Source of the DNA: Candidatus Didemnitutus mandela
GTDB lineage: Bacteria > Verrucomicrobiota > Verrucomicrobiia > Opitutales > Opitutaceae
DNA: 64,000 nt
NCBI GenBank assembly: GCA_002591725.1
Contig: NJAL01000007.1
Span: forward strand, 100,215-164,214
Direction: 5' to 3'
Under the pieces are notes generated by a model. That model did no database searches. It was given only the letters and a program-made list of their open reading frames with translations, and was not told the origin of the DNA. Positions 31,701 to 42,604 of the stretch are shown piece after piece (positions within the stretch are counted from its first letter, which is position 1; the number at the start of each line of letters is the position of its first letter). A program made the position numbers and the translations under genes.

Positions 31701-33980
31701 TTCTTGGGTATAAGCTGCTTACGGTTTTTATTTCCACCAAATGGTATCGTGACGTAGCAATAATTGCTCTATTACGTTTATTCTTCTACTGGTTGTTCGC
31801 TTCAGCATCTAATTTGAATTATTGATTATTCTACAAAGCCCCTTATACGATTGCTTTGTGTGAGTCTCGTCGACGAAGCGGAAGGGTGTTTATTCGTTCT
31901 CATGTGGCTGGAGGCTAAATTTTAAGTATTAGAGCCTACTTGTTACGTTACTATTTCAACAAGCCGCTTGCCTTAAACGTAAAAGAAAACACCTGTACAA
32001 ATTTCAGACGATCGCCAACGATCGAAATCGGATAAACACCCCAATAAACAAACCTATATCCCGATGACCAATAAGGTAAAGTAACCAACTGAACTCTGAC
32101 CCGATCAAAACACAGAAAGCAAGTGTACGCAATTCGCAAACTATGAGGCGATTCTAGAGAACCGCCAATCGCCAATGCGGCAATAAACGATTATGCTTTT
32201 GCTGCGTTAGGATGGATGGGAATCGGAAGACATCTACTGTTTAGTATTAGCTTAAGCGCTTTTTTCCGAAGGGCTTAGCCTCTTTTGCACCCTTTTCAAG
32301 GGTATCATCAGAAGATCCGTGCTCATTGGTCCAGCTTTGTATAGGACGTTAATTGGAAAGCTTGCCCAAAAAGAAATGCTAAAACCGGTGTTAAGCAGTG
32401 TTCGTAGTTGCTGATCTGCACGATTTTGCTTGCGATTAGATTTCCCTCTATTGATGGTTCACCCTCCCTTCCCCTGGTCAACATAACCCTGGAGGGATGT
32501 TTGGCCACGATATTCGGGTTGCTGATATGGCCGACGACGGTTGACATCTTCAGATCTCGGCGGAAAACATGAAAATGCTTTGTTTATCTGATCAAAAAGC
32601 TGCGAATACTCTGACTCTGGTGTTCTTCGGCCGTAAGATAAAAAGATTCGTTTATGTACTGAATGGAAGTTGCCTGCCGATTACAGTTGGGAACTACAGT
32701 TTTGGTCACGAAGGCTCTGGGGAAAAGGATGGTGAACAGGTGTTTGGTTGAGGCTGAGGCTGCACCAAGGATCTCCGCCCGATTGAGGAGGAAACTTTCG
32801 CTTTCCTTTCAATGGGACTCTAGCAAAATACGGCTGGCAAGGCGGTGTTTCAGAATGCATGAAAGAAAAAACGCTGAATGGAATTTTCGAATCGAGGATG
32901 ATATGCCATATGGCATTTGACATCGATGAAGCTGACGAAGGTCGAAAATAGAAGACGAATCGAGCGGTCGAACCCAATGTCAACTCTCAGCTAATCTTTT
33001 ATGCTCAAAAAAAGATCCAAGAAAAATGATCATCTTGATTGGCTCTACGTCGCTGGACTATGCTATTATTGCACTTTGTGGTTTCAAAAGAACAGCCTTT
33101 TCGATACCTTCTCTTAATTTTGGGACTATTCTTCTTATTTTTGGAAATATGTGGTTTTTGTACAGGTCGTGTACAGGAGAATCGCCTCAAAAGAGAAATA
33201 TGCAACTAACTATGCAACTATGACAATCAGTGTTGATTTTCTCTCATAAAATTTATATATTATTAATATGGAATTTTTATTATCAAAATAAAATGTAAAG
33301 GTATATTTTTTGCATTGATGGCGTTTTTGTGGTGATAGTTGGACCTCTTGTCCTGTGGATGCTACAAGAGACACTGGAATATGCTAAGTCCGTGGTTTCT
33401 CGTAAAGCGTATCATGAAGGACAAGCAGGTTCGTTCGTATGGCTAAGCAAGTCTGGCGATTCGATCCTGCTGCCGGGCCCATCCGATTCGGGCTTAATAT
33501 GATGTGCCCATACCATAATATAAGCTGAACTAGCGTCCAGAAGTGGGCGGTATTGGTCTTTTTTTTACTTTCGGGAGTGATCGGTAAAAAGGGTTTCCGA
33601 TCTGTTGGATTGGTGCCTGTCTCCGAAAACAAGCAGATGCTGCGTTTCGAAATGAACGTGGATGAGGTGCAGCGAATATTAGAGAAATCGAAAGAATAGT
33701 CGCGAATTCTTCCGACGACCAAACCGGCAAAGCCTTGTGCAAACAACTTAAATTAAATGGCCGATTGCTTTCGTAATGTTTAGTGCATTCCTGAATGACA
33801 TATTTTTTACGGCCTGTTCGTTAGGAGTCAGGTCTAACTCCCTGCTTCCACTTTGCCATTCCTATGTCCTTGGAGCGCTATGTGCCACGCTCTCTCTGGG
33901 AAAAGTCCCAAGCTAGTGTCGAGGTAAGGGACGAGGCTCTGATATGCAAAGAACCTATCATACCAGGCTCATCTATCTAC
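31701..33980. other. Long AT-rich stretch without recognisable genes
   Basis: About 2.3 kb with no intact gene. The section 33230-33310 is strongly AT-rich. Weak protein-like pieces occur at 32569-32750 (plus) and 33580-33700 (plus, VIGKKGFRSVGLVPVSENKQ), the latter perhaps the start of the peptidase relic that follows. No RNA, CRISPR or insertion sequence is seen. Confidence 0.4.
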
Positions 33981-33984
33981 AAAC

Positions 33985-34560
33985 TTTTGTGAAGCGTTGC
34001 ACGATCCTCTGCTGCTGTTTGAGGGACCTGCGCTAGTCCTTTGGGGTGGTGGTGCGAACAACTACGATCATGCGGTCCAGAAATACGCATTTAATTTTGT
34101 CATGGTGTCAAATAGCGCCTTTCGACGGCTGGGTTGGGACGGCAGCGAAAACGAGGATTTGACTATCTATGGTTGGCCAATTCTGTGAATAGTTGGATGG
34201 CATAGTCGTTGAGGTGGTGGATGGCATTCGGGACAATCGTCCCAGGAAAACATATGAACGGGTGCCATCCGGAAATTGCGTGCTGATCAAACATAGGGAT
34301 TCGACATTCTTGCATTCTTCCCTCTACACAGTACCGAGAAGCAGCCGTGCGAACTGGCGAGTGCGTTTGGCGTGGTGAGATTTCTGATATTGTAGGAACA
34401 GTGGCCGCTTATTGCGCTATGTCTTTATTTCCACATATAAGTTGGATTAATCCACGTCCGAAGCGTCGACTGCATTGAAGTGTTGGCTCAAGGCTGTCTC
34501 TATGGGGGAAGAAAACTCAGGAAATACTAATTACTGATTCGAGGTGAGTCGTTCGAAACG
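33985..34560 (+). pseudogene. M23-family metallopeptidase, degraded
   Basis: Pieces read LVLWGGGANNYDHAVQKYAF then NFVMVSNSAF (about 34035-34125) and SENEDLTIYGWPIL, then after a frame change DGIVVEVVDGIRDNRPRKTY and PSGNCVLIKHRDSTFLHSSL (about 34193-34325), matching M23 peptidases of the type HWGGxNRxxYHAVxxQRYAFDFV...GxPVLAxADGxVVEVVDGxPDNxPG...xGNxVVIDHGNGEFSxYAHL. The zinc ligands of the HxH motif are lost (HSSLYT for YAHLKQ). M23 enzymes cut peptidoglycan cross-links or act as regulatory scaffolds. A stop and at least two frame changes make it non-functional. Confidence 0.62.
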
Positions 34561-34747
34561 GGGGTTGATTGGCCGCGCTAAACAATGTGCGGAAAGAGAA
34601 AATCGATAACGTGGGTCTCGAAGGCAATCCCCGCTTGGCAGACAGTGAGCTCTTATGTGGCTTCGTTTTTTGCTAGATATTGGCTAAGCAGTATATCAGT
34701 TTCTTTCCCGCGTAGGCACCGCTTCGTGCTGGTGGACGGGGTGTTTT

Positions 34748-35419
34748 TTAGCCCGGTCGAGGCTCTCTTGGTGGCCGTGGCCGTGCTTTCGTATGTGGCC
34801 AGAAGAAGTGGTAAAGAATGTCCAGCAACCCGCCAAATACGATGCCTGAGACCAGACCGCCAACAACCAAGGAGTTGACTGTGTTCCCAATGCGCTTCTT
34901 CCATGCTGTGGCTTGTTTGGGCGGGAGCCTCCGTCCAGACGCAGCGACTTTGTCGAGAGGTTTCTCGCCCTCTTCCTTGAGCAACAGCACTGATTCGGCG
35001 GGGTTTGAGGAGGCTGGGGTTTCCCCGACATTTAGGGTTAGGGTGGAGATGATATAGACGCCTAGCTGATTCGTGGCATAGTAGATCGGCGCTGCCGTGA
35101 ATGGATTGGTGATAAATTGCAGCCCGCCCAGTATCATGAAATTTGTCCGCAGCGCCAGCGAAAGCGCCAGGGCAAGTGGTAGCTGCACACCCAGGATCGG
35201 TTGGAGCGCGAGAATCATTCCGGCATAAAACGATCGCCGAACACTTGTTGGTTTGAACGACCACAGATAAGCCCGTTTGCGCGCCGTATTGGCGAAGCGA
35301 CCTACGATCGGGTAACGATGCATAGTTGCGCGTCGCGGTAGGAACCGTAGCAGTTTTTTTGTGCGACGGATGCGCTCATGGCGTTCTTGCTCAAGGGGAT
35401 TAATCACGTAAATGAGCAA
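34748..35419 (-). CDS. DUF2062 membrane protein
   Basis: A 223-residue frame; the first in-frame start is TTG 35419, with no ATG until residue 33, so the exact start is uncertain. The DUF2062 core is clear: SVRRSFYAGMILALQPILGV followed by QLPLALALSLALRTN and ITNPFTAAPIYYATNQLG, then two further hydrophobic segments and a Pro/Arg-rich tail (ARPRPPREPRPG). Members are inner-membrane proteins of unknown biochemical role, sometimes linked to envelope or lipid biosynthesis. It begins 26 bases after the aroF stop on the same strand, so co-transcription with aroF is likely. A Lys-Pro-rich loop near residues 150-165 is atypically polar. No Shine-Dalgarno is visible. Confidence 0.8.
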   Translation of the reverse strand: MLIYVINPLEQERHERIRRTKKLLRFLPRRATMHRYPIVGRFANTARKRAYLWSFKPTSVRRSFYAGMILALQPILGVQLPLALALSLALRTNFMILGGLQFITNPFTAAPIYYATNQLGVYIISTLTLNVGETPASSNPAESVLLLKEEGEKPLDKVAASGRRLPPKQATAWKKRIGNTVNSLVVGGLVSGIVFGGLLDILYHFFWPHTKARPRPPREPRPG

Positions 35420-35445
35420 TATCTAAGTTCGGTTTGTCGGCAAAC

Positions 35446-36507
35446 TCAGACTTGGCGTCGTTGGATTACTGCGGCGGCGAGTTTTTCTAACACCGGGATT
35501 GTGTCCTCGAAGCCGAGGCATGCGTCGGTGATGCTTTGGCCATAGACGAGTGGCTGGCCGGGTACGAGCGGTTGCGCACCAGCTACAAGGTTGCTCTCCA
35601 ATATGCAGCCGATGATAGCGCGTTCGCCGGCGGCGACCTGGGCGGCGAGGTTGGCGGCAATTTTAGGCTGGCGCCAGGGGTTTTTTTCGCTGTTGGCGTG
35701 GCTGCAATCCACGAGCACGACTGGCAAAACGTGCGCTTTGTGCAGCAGCGCAACGGCTTCGGTGATCGCGGCGCGCCCGAAGTTAGGGCCGCTGCGGCTG
35801 CCGCCGCGCAAGACGAGATGGCATTTGTTGTTGCCTGTTGTCGTGATGATAGCTGGGGCGCCTTCGCGAGTTAGCAAAGGAAAACAATGCGGGTGGCTCG
35901 CGGATATGATGGCGTCCACCGCGACCTGAAGATCGCCGTCAGTGCGATTCTTGAAGCCTACGGGCATCGAAAGCCCGGAAGTGAGTTCGCGGTGGATCTG
36001 GCTCTCCGTTGTGCGTGCGCCGATCGCGCCCCAAGAAATCATGTTTGCGTAATACTGTCCCAACGTCGTATCGAGGAACTCGGTTGCCATCGGCAGGCCG
36101 ATTTGCACGATGTCCAAAAGGAGCTGACGGGAGAGCCGTAGGCCCTTGTTAACCTGAAAGCTGCCGTCGAGCTCGGGATCTTTGATCAGGCCTTCCCATC
36201 CCACGGCAGTGCGCGGTTTCTCGAAATAAACGCGCATCACGACGAAAAGGTCGCGCGCGAAGCGGTCAGCGAGCGGCTTGAGTTTGCGCGCGTAGTCCAG
36301 TGCTGCGGCGGGATCGTGCACGGAACAGGGGCCGACGATGGCGATCAGCCGGTCATTTCTCCCAGCGAGAATCTCACCGATGGCCTGGCGGGCTTCGCCG
36401 ATGATCCTTGCTCCGATATCGTCGAGCGGCATGTCCTTCTCCAAAGTTGCAGGTGGCAGCAGAGGGCGCGTTGTACGGATGCGGAGATCAGAAATAGCTT
36501 GATGCAT
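35446..36507 (-). CDS. aroF: 3-deoxy-7-phosphoheptulonate synthase (DAHP synthase, type I AroF/G/H)
   Basis: A 353-residue frame from ATG 36507; an in-frame TTG at 36525 adds six residues not typical of the family. The enzyme condenses PEP with erythrose 4-phosphate, the first step to aromatic amino acids. Seen motifs include LRIRTTRPLLPPATL, IVGPCSVHDPAAALDYARKL, VYFEKPRTAVGWEGLIKDP, WGAIGARTTESQIHRELTSG, LRGGSRSGPNF, VLVDCSHANSEKNPWRQP and the C-terminal GQSITDACLGFEDT, covering all substrate and metal residues. Length matches E. coli AroG/F (350-356). It heads a two-gene cluster with DUF2062. Which feedback inhibitor it uses cannot be told. No leader peptide with aromatic codons, attenuator or Shine-Dalgarno is apparent. 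Confidence 0.96.
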   Translation of the reverse strand: MHQAISDLRIRTTRPLLPPATLEKDMPLDDIGARIIGEARQAIGEILAGRNDRLIAIVGPCSVHDPAAALDYARKLKPLADRFARDLFVVMRVYFEKPRTAVGWEGLIKDPELDGSFQVNKGLRLSRQLLLDIVQIGLPMATEFLDTTLGQYYANMISWGAIGARTTESQIHRELTSGLSMPVGFKNRTDGDLQVAVDAIISASHPHCFPLLTREGAPAIITTTGNNKCHLVLRGGSRSGPNFGRAAITEAVALLHKAHVLPVVLVDCSHANSEKNPWRQPKIAANLAAQVAAGERAIIGCILESNLVAGAQPLVPGQPLVYGQSITDACLGFEDTIPVLEKLAAAVIQRRQV

Positions 36508-37195
36508 GCTGGACAGACAGAACAATCCAACGGTGCTTCTTTTGCACGGAAATTTTTATCGCCGCACCAAAGAAGCGTTGCGTAAATTGCACCGTATTTT
36601 TTTTCTTGGGCAACTTGGTTTTGAAATCCTACTAAGCGAGAGCTCGTGACGATCGAGATTGGTCCCGGACGGAATCGATGCAAGGCGCAGCGACACGAGA
36701 GTTACTCGCTGAGTTTTGTTTCCTTCATGTCGCTCTCACGGAGGAGGGAGATTTTGTGGCGAGGGCGTTGATTTCTTGGTGTAACGACTGATGAAAATAT
36801 TTTCTCAAAAGTCTGGGGCGAGCGAACCGAGGCGCTGTGGCCATGCGCGCTTCTTGGCGTGGCCGAAGTACCTGGGGGCCTCGGCTGGCAGCGAAATGTT
36901 AAAGGGTGGGGGGCTCGGAAGTCCGCTGATCGAGCGTTTGCGGGAAAATGCTTTTGCTTCCGGCTTTGTGAAGGCGAGCAATTCGACTGATTGTTCTGTG
37001 ATTTGGTCGAGAAGCTCCACTTAGGTTGAGGTTGCGCAGAGTTTAATTACGACCTGGCTTGAGCACCGTTGGTGTCGGCGGTTTGTGGTTATGTTGAAAT
37101 TCGGCCGTACTACTGGATTCAGTGGCGTTGTTTGGTGAAGTTCAGGCGATCTCGTTGGTTTCCTCACGCTTAACGGCTCGGCTGAGTGCGCGCTA
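36508..37195. other. Region upstream of aroF, no recognised gene
   Basis: About 690 bases between the divergent aroF and nrdJ relic. The aroF promoter should be here, but no clear box can be named. A plus-strand frame at 36791-37024 may be N-terminal nrdJ debris; it matches nothing convincingly. Confidence 0.35.
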
Positions 37196-37199
37196 TACC

Positions 37200-39070
37200 T
37201 GTCTTTAACACAATCGCAAAAAATGCACGCTGATCGCTAGTGAGGCCAGTTCTTTTACGATAGGTTTGGCAGAGCCGACCAGACGGAAAGCGGGTTCGAA
37301 CTTTCATTTTTTCATCAATGGTCGCTCGCTGCAGTTCGATGGGGAGGTAACTTTGAGCAAGTACGCCCTCAGCTATAATTGTGCGCTCACCTACCTCGAC
37401 CTGATCGAGGCGTTTCGCGAGACGCTCTATTTGCTGTTTTGCGGCTACGGCGTCGGCTTTTCCTTTTAGACGCAGCACATATCAATGTTGCCGGCTTTTG
37501 CCGCGCGCGAAAAGCCGGCTGCGCCTGTTCAACACGTTGGCGACACGATCGAAGGTTGGACGGACGTGCTGCATGCCTTGTTGGAAAACGTTACCGTTAG
37601 CCGGCATGTCGAGTTCAATTACTTGCACATCTGACCCGAGAACGCGCCGCTCATGCATACGCTGGCGCGCATCAACCGCAACCGGATTCTTGCTTGGGGG
37701 GCGCTGAGGATTACGAACCCATGGTGGGTGGGGCGGCGAAGGCTGTACTTTTTTAGCGGAGTGTTCCGATTGGCGTCGACCTCTTTTTTTCAGTCTAACC
37801 ATACGGGAATGGCTGTGGCGAATACCAGTAATTGGTTCGAAGCGAATCTGCAAATGCACGGCGAGCAGCAATTCTGCGGGTATCGCACGCCCACAGGGGA
37901 GCGTAGGAGTGATTCGATTGGTTGTTCAGGACGCAGAAACAGCTTGGCGAACCCAGACTTTATTATGTCGAAGTCATGGGCTATTATGACGCTAACCAGT
38001 GTGTGAAAATCGGGCGGCATCTGCGGTTGTACATCGATGTGGCTGCCTTGGCCAGGCTGTGCGAGTTCGATTATCGTGAGCTGGCTGCAGGAAAGATAGG
38101 TGCTGACCGGCGTCCATTTTTGTAATCTCACTGCGACTTTGGCGGTGGTCCAGACGGCCGCGTTTTCCTACCTGAATGTGCAGGAAGGCACTGATTGGCA
38201 CGCTACAAATTAACTTACACGGATTTTCCTACTTTTACCGGTTGTCGTGGACAGTAACGGAGCGCTAGACACTTCTCAGTGTTTTAGCTTATTGGATTCT
38301 GGATCGGTCGGAATTACTGCTCGATGCCGAAGTGTTGCGTCGCGCCGCCGCTATTGTGAAAGCCGTTAACGCTATCGTTGTGCTGGGAATCGACATCCGG
38401 CTCGCGATGCTGAAGATTTGCGTGAAGCCGGAAGGCGCGCTGAAATTGTTGCTTGGCACGAGAAGCGGACTCTATCAAAATCACGGCGTGCCGTCATTTT
38501 TTGGCGTGTGCAGGCTAATGGCGACGATCCCATTTTTCCGAAATTTTCGCGCGACAAATTTTCTACCTTATCGAAACTAGGGTTTACGATGTATGTGAAT
38601 GGTTGTACGGAAGCGGTCGTTTTTCAGGTGGATAGACTGGTCTTTTGGCGTGTATTCGGGATGAAATCCTCGTGATAAAGTACCTCGATTAGTTAGCATC
38701 CGGCTTGTGCAGAAAAGCTGGGTGAAAGCGGGCCGTCGCCACGAGACATTTTCCCGGGCTGTACCTCAATATTTTCTGTACGGTGTCGATGGGCTACTGA
38801 GAAGTAGCCAGCCGTGATTAGCTTTGTTTGGAAGAATCGCTACAGTTTCACCGGCGTAGTGCTCCTCTAGGATTGCGGCGGCAAGATCTATCCACAGGTT
38901 ATGCATGAAGGCGTGGGCACACCGGCGGACATCGAAAAGTGGGACGGCCTTGATTATGTGTCCGTCAATTACACGACGCTGGAAAAATCGGAGAACATTA
39001 CCGAATTGAAATAGGTCGTAGTCTGTTCCGGCGGCGCCTGCGAGATCGTGTGGATTTTTACCTGTTTTTA
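37200..39070 (+). pseudogene. nrdJ: Class II (adenosylcobalamin-dependent) ribonucleotide reductase, degraded
   Basis: Pieces in order: YNCALTYLDLIEAFRETLYL then LFCGYGVGFSF (about 37375-37465; the first substrate Cys and the GCGVGFSVQ loop), VGDTIEGWTDVLHALLENVT (about 37540-37600), RHVEFNY; then GIDIRLA (about 38390), CVKPEGALKLLLGTRSGLYQ (about 38423-38485; family: PxGTxSLLLGxSSGIHP), WRVQANGDDPIFPKF (about 38500); VQKSWVKAGRRHETF; and near the end KIYPQVMHEGVGTPADIEKW and DYVSVNYTTLEKSENITELK (about 38890-39012). The redox-active loop region around 37700-38100 is scrambled. The enzyme makes deoxynucleotides using vitamin B12 cofactor. More than ten frame changes and internal stops show that it is dead. 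Confidence 0.75.
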
Positions 39071-39079
39071 AGGTGGTGG

Positions 39080-39840
39080 TGCGAGAGGCCCTTGTCATGT
39101 GGCAAGGCCACCAGTGCCACGCTAGGGGATTGGCCCAAAGCGAAAAATTTCCTCTCTCCGAACCCAAAACAATTTGTCTGTGGATAGCAAAACGTGTCGC
39201 TGCTTTTCGTGCAACACCCGGTAGAGGTCAAACGACTATTGTTTTATTTTGCTACGGCCAAACCTACGGTCGGAAATGCGCCGAGTCTTGGCAGGGATAA
39301 AACGTATTTACTGCCAGATGCCAGCGGAGGAATTAGAAAAGATTTTCCAGAGCGATGTATCTCGGAAGAATCGTAGTGGGTAATCGACGAACAACCGCTT
39401 AAGAAAGCTATGAGCGAAGTCCTCACGAACTGGGCGGAGAAGAATGTGCGGTGTTTTTGTTCGATCGGATCAGCAATGTCAAAGTCTGGGCGCAATCGTG
39501 CGTAGTGCGGTGTTTTTTGCGTGTAGACGGATCGTTCTGCTGGCCCATTTGGTGCAGGTGTAGGCGTGCGATTCTGCCTGTCGGGTTGGCCGAAGGCGGG
39601 ATGCAATTTGTGGATTTTTACCGTGTGCTGACGTTGTCCGAGTTTTGGCGCGCAATTGAAGCGCAGCCACCGCGTGAATGGCACTAGTGTGGCTGGAAAC
39701 CAGCTTTCGCCCTTCGACCTAAAGCATCGTGACTTACTGCGACTGTTGGCTGTTGTGTTAGGCAACAAGGCGAAATGTCTGGTGCCGAGATGGTGGGGCC
39801 TCTAGACATCGCTGCCTCGAAGCAGTTGTGCTTTGTTTTG
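39080..39840 (+). pseudogene. SpoU/TrmH-family RNA 2'-O-methyltransferase, degraded
   Basis: Frames join to RRVAAFRATPGRGQTT-like and KRLLFYFATAKPTVGN (about 39230-39270), IYCQMPAEELEKIFQSDVSR (about 39305-39365), PLKKAMSEVLTNWAEKNV (about 39398-39450), then LFDRISNVKVW, GAIVRSAVFFACRRIVLLAH (about 39490-39545) and EGGMQFVDFYRVLTLSEFWR (about 39595-39650), matching SpoU enzymes: a substrate-binding N-domain, then DxVxDPxNxGAIxRSAxxFGxDGIVL. A later GNKAKCLVPRWWG fits the motif GNEAKGLSxEM. Such enzymes methylate rRNA or tRNA ribose. Frames change at least five times. Confidence 0.6.
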
Positions 39841-40104
39841 TAGCTTCCCAGTGCGGTTACGACAAAGACTGTAACATAAGCTTGTGGGATACGATACGCT
39901 TAGTTTCCAATAGCAACCAAGGGATGAAGTAATTTGTAGTTTGATGGCGTTGGTGGTGCCCAGTCGGGCGAGCAGTTGGCGAATCAAGTCGGTTTGCGCG
40001 GTTGAGCCCAGCTTCTGGGGATTATCTCCTCAACGGTTTGCACATGCAGAAGTTTAAAGAGGTCTAAGGGGGGACCTGACGTGCAGAGCTAAACAGGGAA
40101 ATCT

Positions 40105-40880
40105 GGCCGCAATCGGGCCATCCAATGTGTTATGGATGGGCACGTTTTTCGAAAAGCTGAGAAAAATGCCGAAGGAGTTTGCGCTAGGTGCGAGAAAAAA
40201 CGTGGGCGCGTTTACTCTGTGGCCAAAGGGCCCCCAATTTCGAGGCCGAGATGGAAATTGCTCGTTCTTGGATGTCGACCGGTGCAATAGAGTGTGTCTT
40301 GGCCAGCTGATGCTGGCTTGGATGGCCTTGCGGCTAGTTCGTTACCTGGCGTTACAGACGGACTGGAGAATGAGGTTGTTGGATAGCAAGGGATTGAAGT
40401 TTTGCAACGAGGCGAAAAAAGAAGGCCTGTTCCGGATCGGCCAGCCCCATGCATCCGGCTACATATTGTGGTGACGAGGCCGCTGGTGAGGGAAAGTGTT
40501 GCAATGCTGTGCTGGACATTGCTGTTGGCTCTGGCGTGATGCGAATGTTCGATGGGCATTAGCGACATAGCGAGCGTCTGCACCCGGCGGGCAATGAAGT
40601 GGATTGTCTGTGAGTTGTTGGAGGTTTTTGTACTACCCGGGTTGTGCTCAGTAGCCCAGGGTGTTGGCTGCGCTCAAAACCTTGACGAGCACCACGCTGT
40701 CTTTCCCGATGATTTTCACCAACTCGGAGATAGGGACTGATCGTTTCCTGACTGAAAACTGGCGAATAAGTTTTACCAAACCGGCGAGGCACATGGCTCA
40801 GCTGCTTTGGATTTTTGTGCTGGTTTTTTATGGTGGGTGTCGTTCAAAATGCTGGGATTATCGGCTCCGAAGTATCATTG
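40105..40880 (-). pseudogene. HDOD-domain protein, degraded
   Basis: On the minus strand ELVKIIGKDSVVLVKVLSAA followed by NTLGY (about 40733-40659) is the HDOD signature (EIxxIIGxDPxLxxKVLRxANSAxYG), after which a stop, AQPG, another stop and YKNLQQLTDNPLHC continue the family text (family: SIxxAIxxLG). Further pieces MSLMPIEHSHHA (about 40560), ASLQNFNPLLSNNLIL and RKAIQASISWPRHTLLHRST complete the domain. HDOD proteins are signalling scaffolds related to HD phosphohydrolases. The interrupting stops and frameshifts exclude function. Confidence 0.55.
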
Positions 40881-41039
40881 TTTAACAATGGTTTTGGAAA
40901 ATGTTAAAATTTTTCTTGTAAAGATTACTATCAGATAAAAATTTTTAATGTAGTTACTTTTCATGCTGTAGATAAATAATATATCCAATCAGAGAAAATT
41001 TTATTTTAGGATTCTGTAATTAAAAGGTCAGTCGGAGAA

Positions 41040-41970
41040 TGTCTACATGTGTTGTGGACGTTGGTCTGGTTGGTTCCGGCCTCGCAGTGCTGGCGGAACT
41101 GCGTAAGCCGGGGAGCTTTCACGATAAGCATTGATTTCGGCTAGATTGGCAGTTGGGCTGCGAGCCAGAGTGGAGGGGGCTTTGTCCTGGCAGAAGCTGG
41201 CGCTATTTATTTCTGAGGCTCTTCGGCGCTTTGGACGCTAGCTTGCCGAGGCAATCTATTGGAAAACGCAGGCGGAAATCACCGACTGGGCGTGCGACCT
41301 GTCGGACCAATGTGTCGATTGCTGGTTTGCTCCGATTGGCCATTGATGCGGAGGGAATCGAAAATTTTCCGGCAGGCATTTGTCTGCTCTGTAGGAATAC
41401 TGTTTCGCGGCCGGATTGGCACTTGGAGCTAGAAAGGAGCGGGTGTGCTGTTTGCCAGAAGATGTCGTCATGCAGCTGCTGGTCGTGTGTGGGCGCTGGC
41501 GGCGAGGTTATATGAAGGCACAGTATTTTCGAGAATTCTCCGATAATCTCGGTTTGCGGTGGCGTGGTGGAAACTTCGGCCAGTCGCATGCGTTGTGGTG
41601 TCGTCGTGCTGGCAGTCGATGGTTGTTTAGAGAATATCCTGCCTGAGCTACAAAGCTGGGTGTTCACGACATAATTTGCAAATGCCTTGCTACGGAGTTC
41701 GGCCCGAGAGGTGAGTTTTTCCCGGCTGGTCTATTGGGCGCTATGGTTGCGAATACTGGAAAGCAGCTGTAGGATGAACGGATTGCTCCAACGAAAGAAG
41801 AATGGGCGGAAGTGGCTGAACCGAGCGCGTAGTTACAGGAGATGCTGGGAAGGTTCTTACGCGTGCTGGCATTCGTGACGCACCGGCTAGCTGTACTCCA
41901 TACGTATTGCCAATTTCCGAAGAAGTGCGCTTGGAACTTTTGAGCTATGGGGAGTATTGGCACTGGCAAC
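41040..41970 (+). pseudogene. FAD-dependent oxidoreductase (DAO family), degraded
   Basis: The start VVDVGLVGSGLAVLAELRKP (about 41052-41110) resembles the dinucleotide-binding loop of DAO-family flavoenzymes (family: VVVGxGxVGxxxAxxLxxxG), and later frames give IYWKTQAEITDWACDLSDQC (about 41250-41310), LPEDVVMQLLVVCGRWRRG (about 41450-41505), NLGLRWRGGNFGQSHALWCR (about 41548-41605) and VVLAVDGCLENILPEL (about 41605-41650; family: VVLAxGAWxxxLLPEL). Substrate cannot be told. Several frame changes and a damaged Gly pattern indicate a pseudogene of about full length. Confidence 0.5.
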
Positions 41971-42064
41971 AATTATGGGTGCAACTTTACGTGACGCCCG
42001 GGCTTCCTGATGTTTTGGCTTGGCACGCTCGCTGACTTGATTTTCCATTTATTGAATGTGTCAT

Positions 42065-42575
42065 TTGAAAATCCTGTTTACTTCCCCTGAGGTAGAACCG
42101 CTCGTGAAAGTAGGCGGATTTGGCGACATGGTGGGGGGCGTCCTCCAAGGATCTTGCAGCGTTGGGGCACGACGTGCGCATTGCCTGCCCCGCTTTACGG
42201 CTTGGTAAATCGTGTGGGTAAATGGCGTTCGCACGACGCTTCGCTTTGCGTCGATGTCGGCTCGCAAGCGTTATGGGCACGGGTGTTAGAAGCTAGAAAC
42301 AGGAACTGCCGGCTGCGTTGGCGCAGGTCTGTTTTATCGAGTACGATAAGTGTTTCGCCGGCCGGAGGTTTACAGCGGCGCAGAGGACAACACATATCGT
42401 TTTTCGTTTTTCTCCCGGGCGGTGCTGGCCTTGTACGAACAACTCGACTGGATTCCGAATGTAATTTACGGTCACGATTGGGTGGTCCGGTCTGCTGCCA
42501 GTGATGCTGAATACGACGCTGCGCGACCGCCCTATTCGTGCAGCTTAAATAATATCCTTCAATATACACTAGCCA
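42065..42575 (+). pseudogene. glgA: Glycogen synthase, 5' fragment only
   Basis: A TTG-started stretch KILFTSPEVEPLVKVGGFGD MVGG is the GT5 N-terminus with the ADP-glucose loop KVGGLGD (here KVGGFGD). After frame changes YGLVNRVGKWRSHDASLCVD (about 42203-42262), YDKCFAGRRFTAA-like text, EVYSGAEDNTYRFSFFSRAV (about 42365-42425), LALYEQLDWIPNVIYGHDWV (about 42428-42485) follow GlgA order. The text ends near 42575, about 170 codons into a protein of about 480-500, and amtB debris begins at once, so the 3' two thirds were deleted. GlgA extends alpha-1,4-glucan chains; glycogen synthesis by this copy is lost. Confidence 0.8.
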
Positions 42576-42604
42576 TAAAAACCCGGCAGGAAGAAAACGA
42601 AACT

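Noticed and set aside
38766..39167. 133-codon minus-strand frame as a gene
   Set aside because: It is antisense to the C-terminal text of the nrdJ relic.
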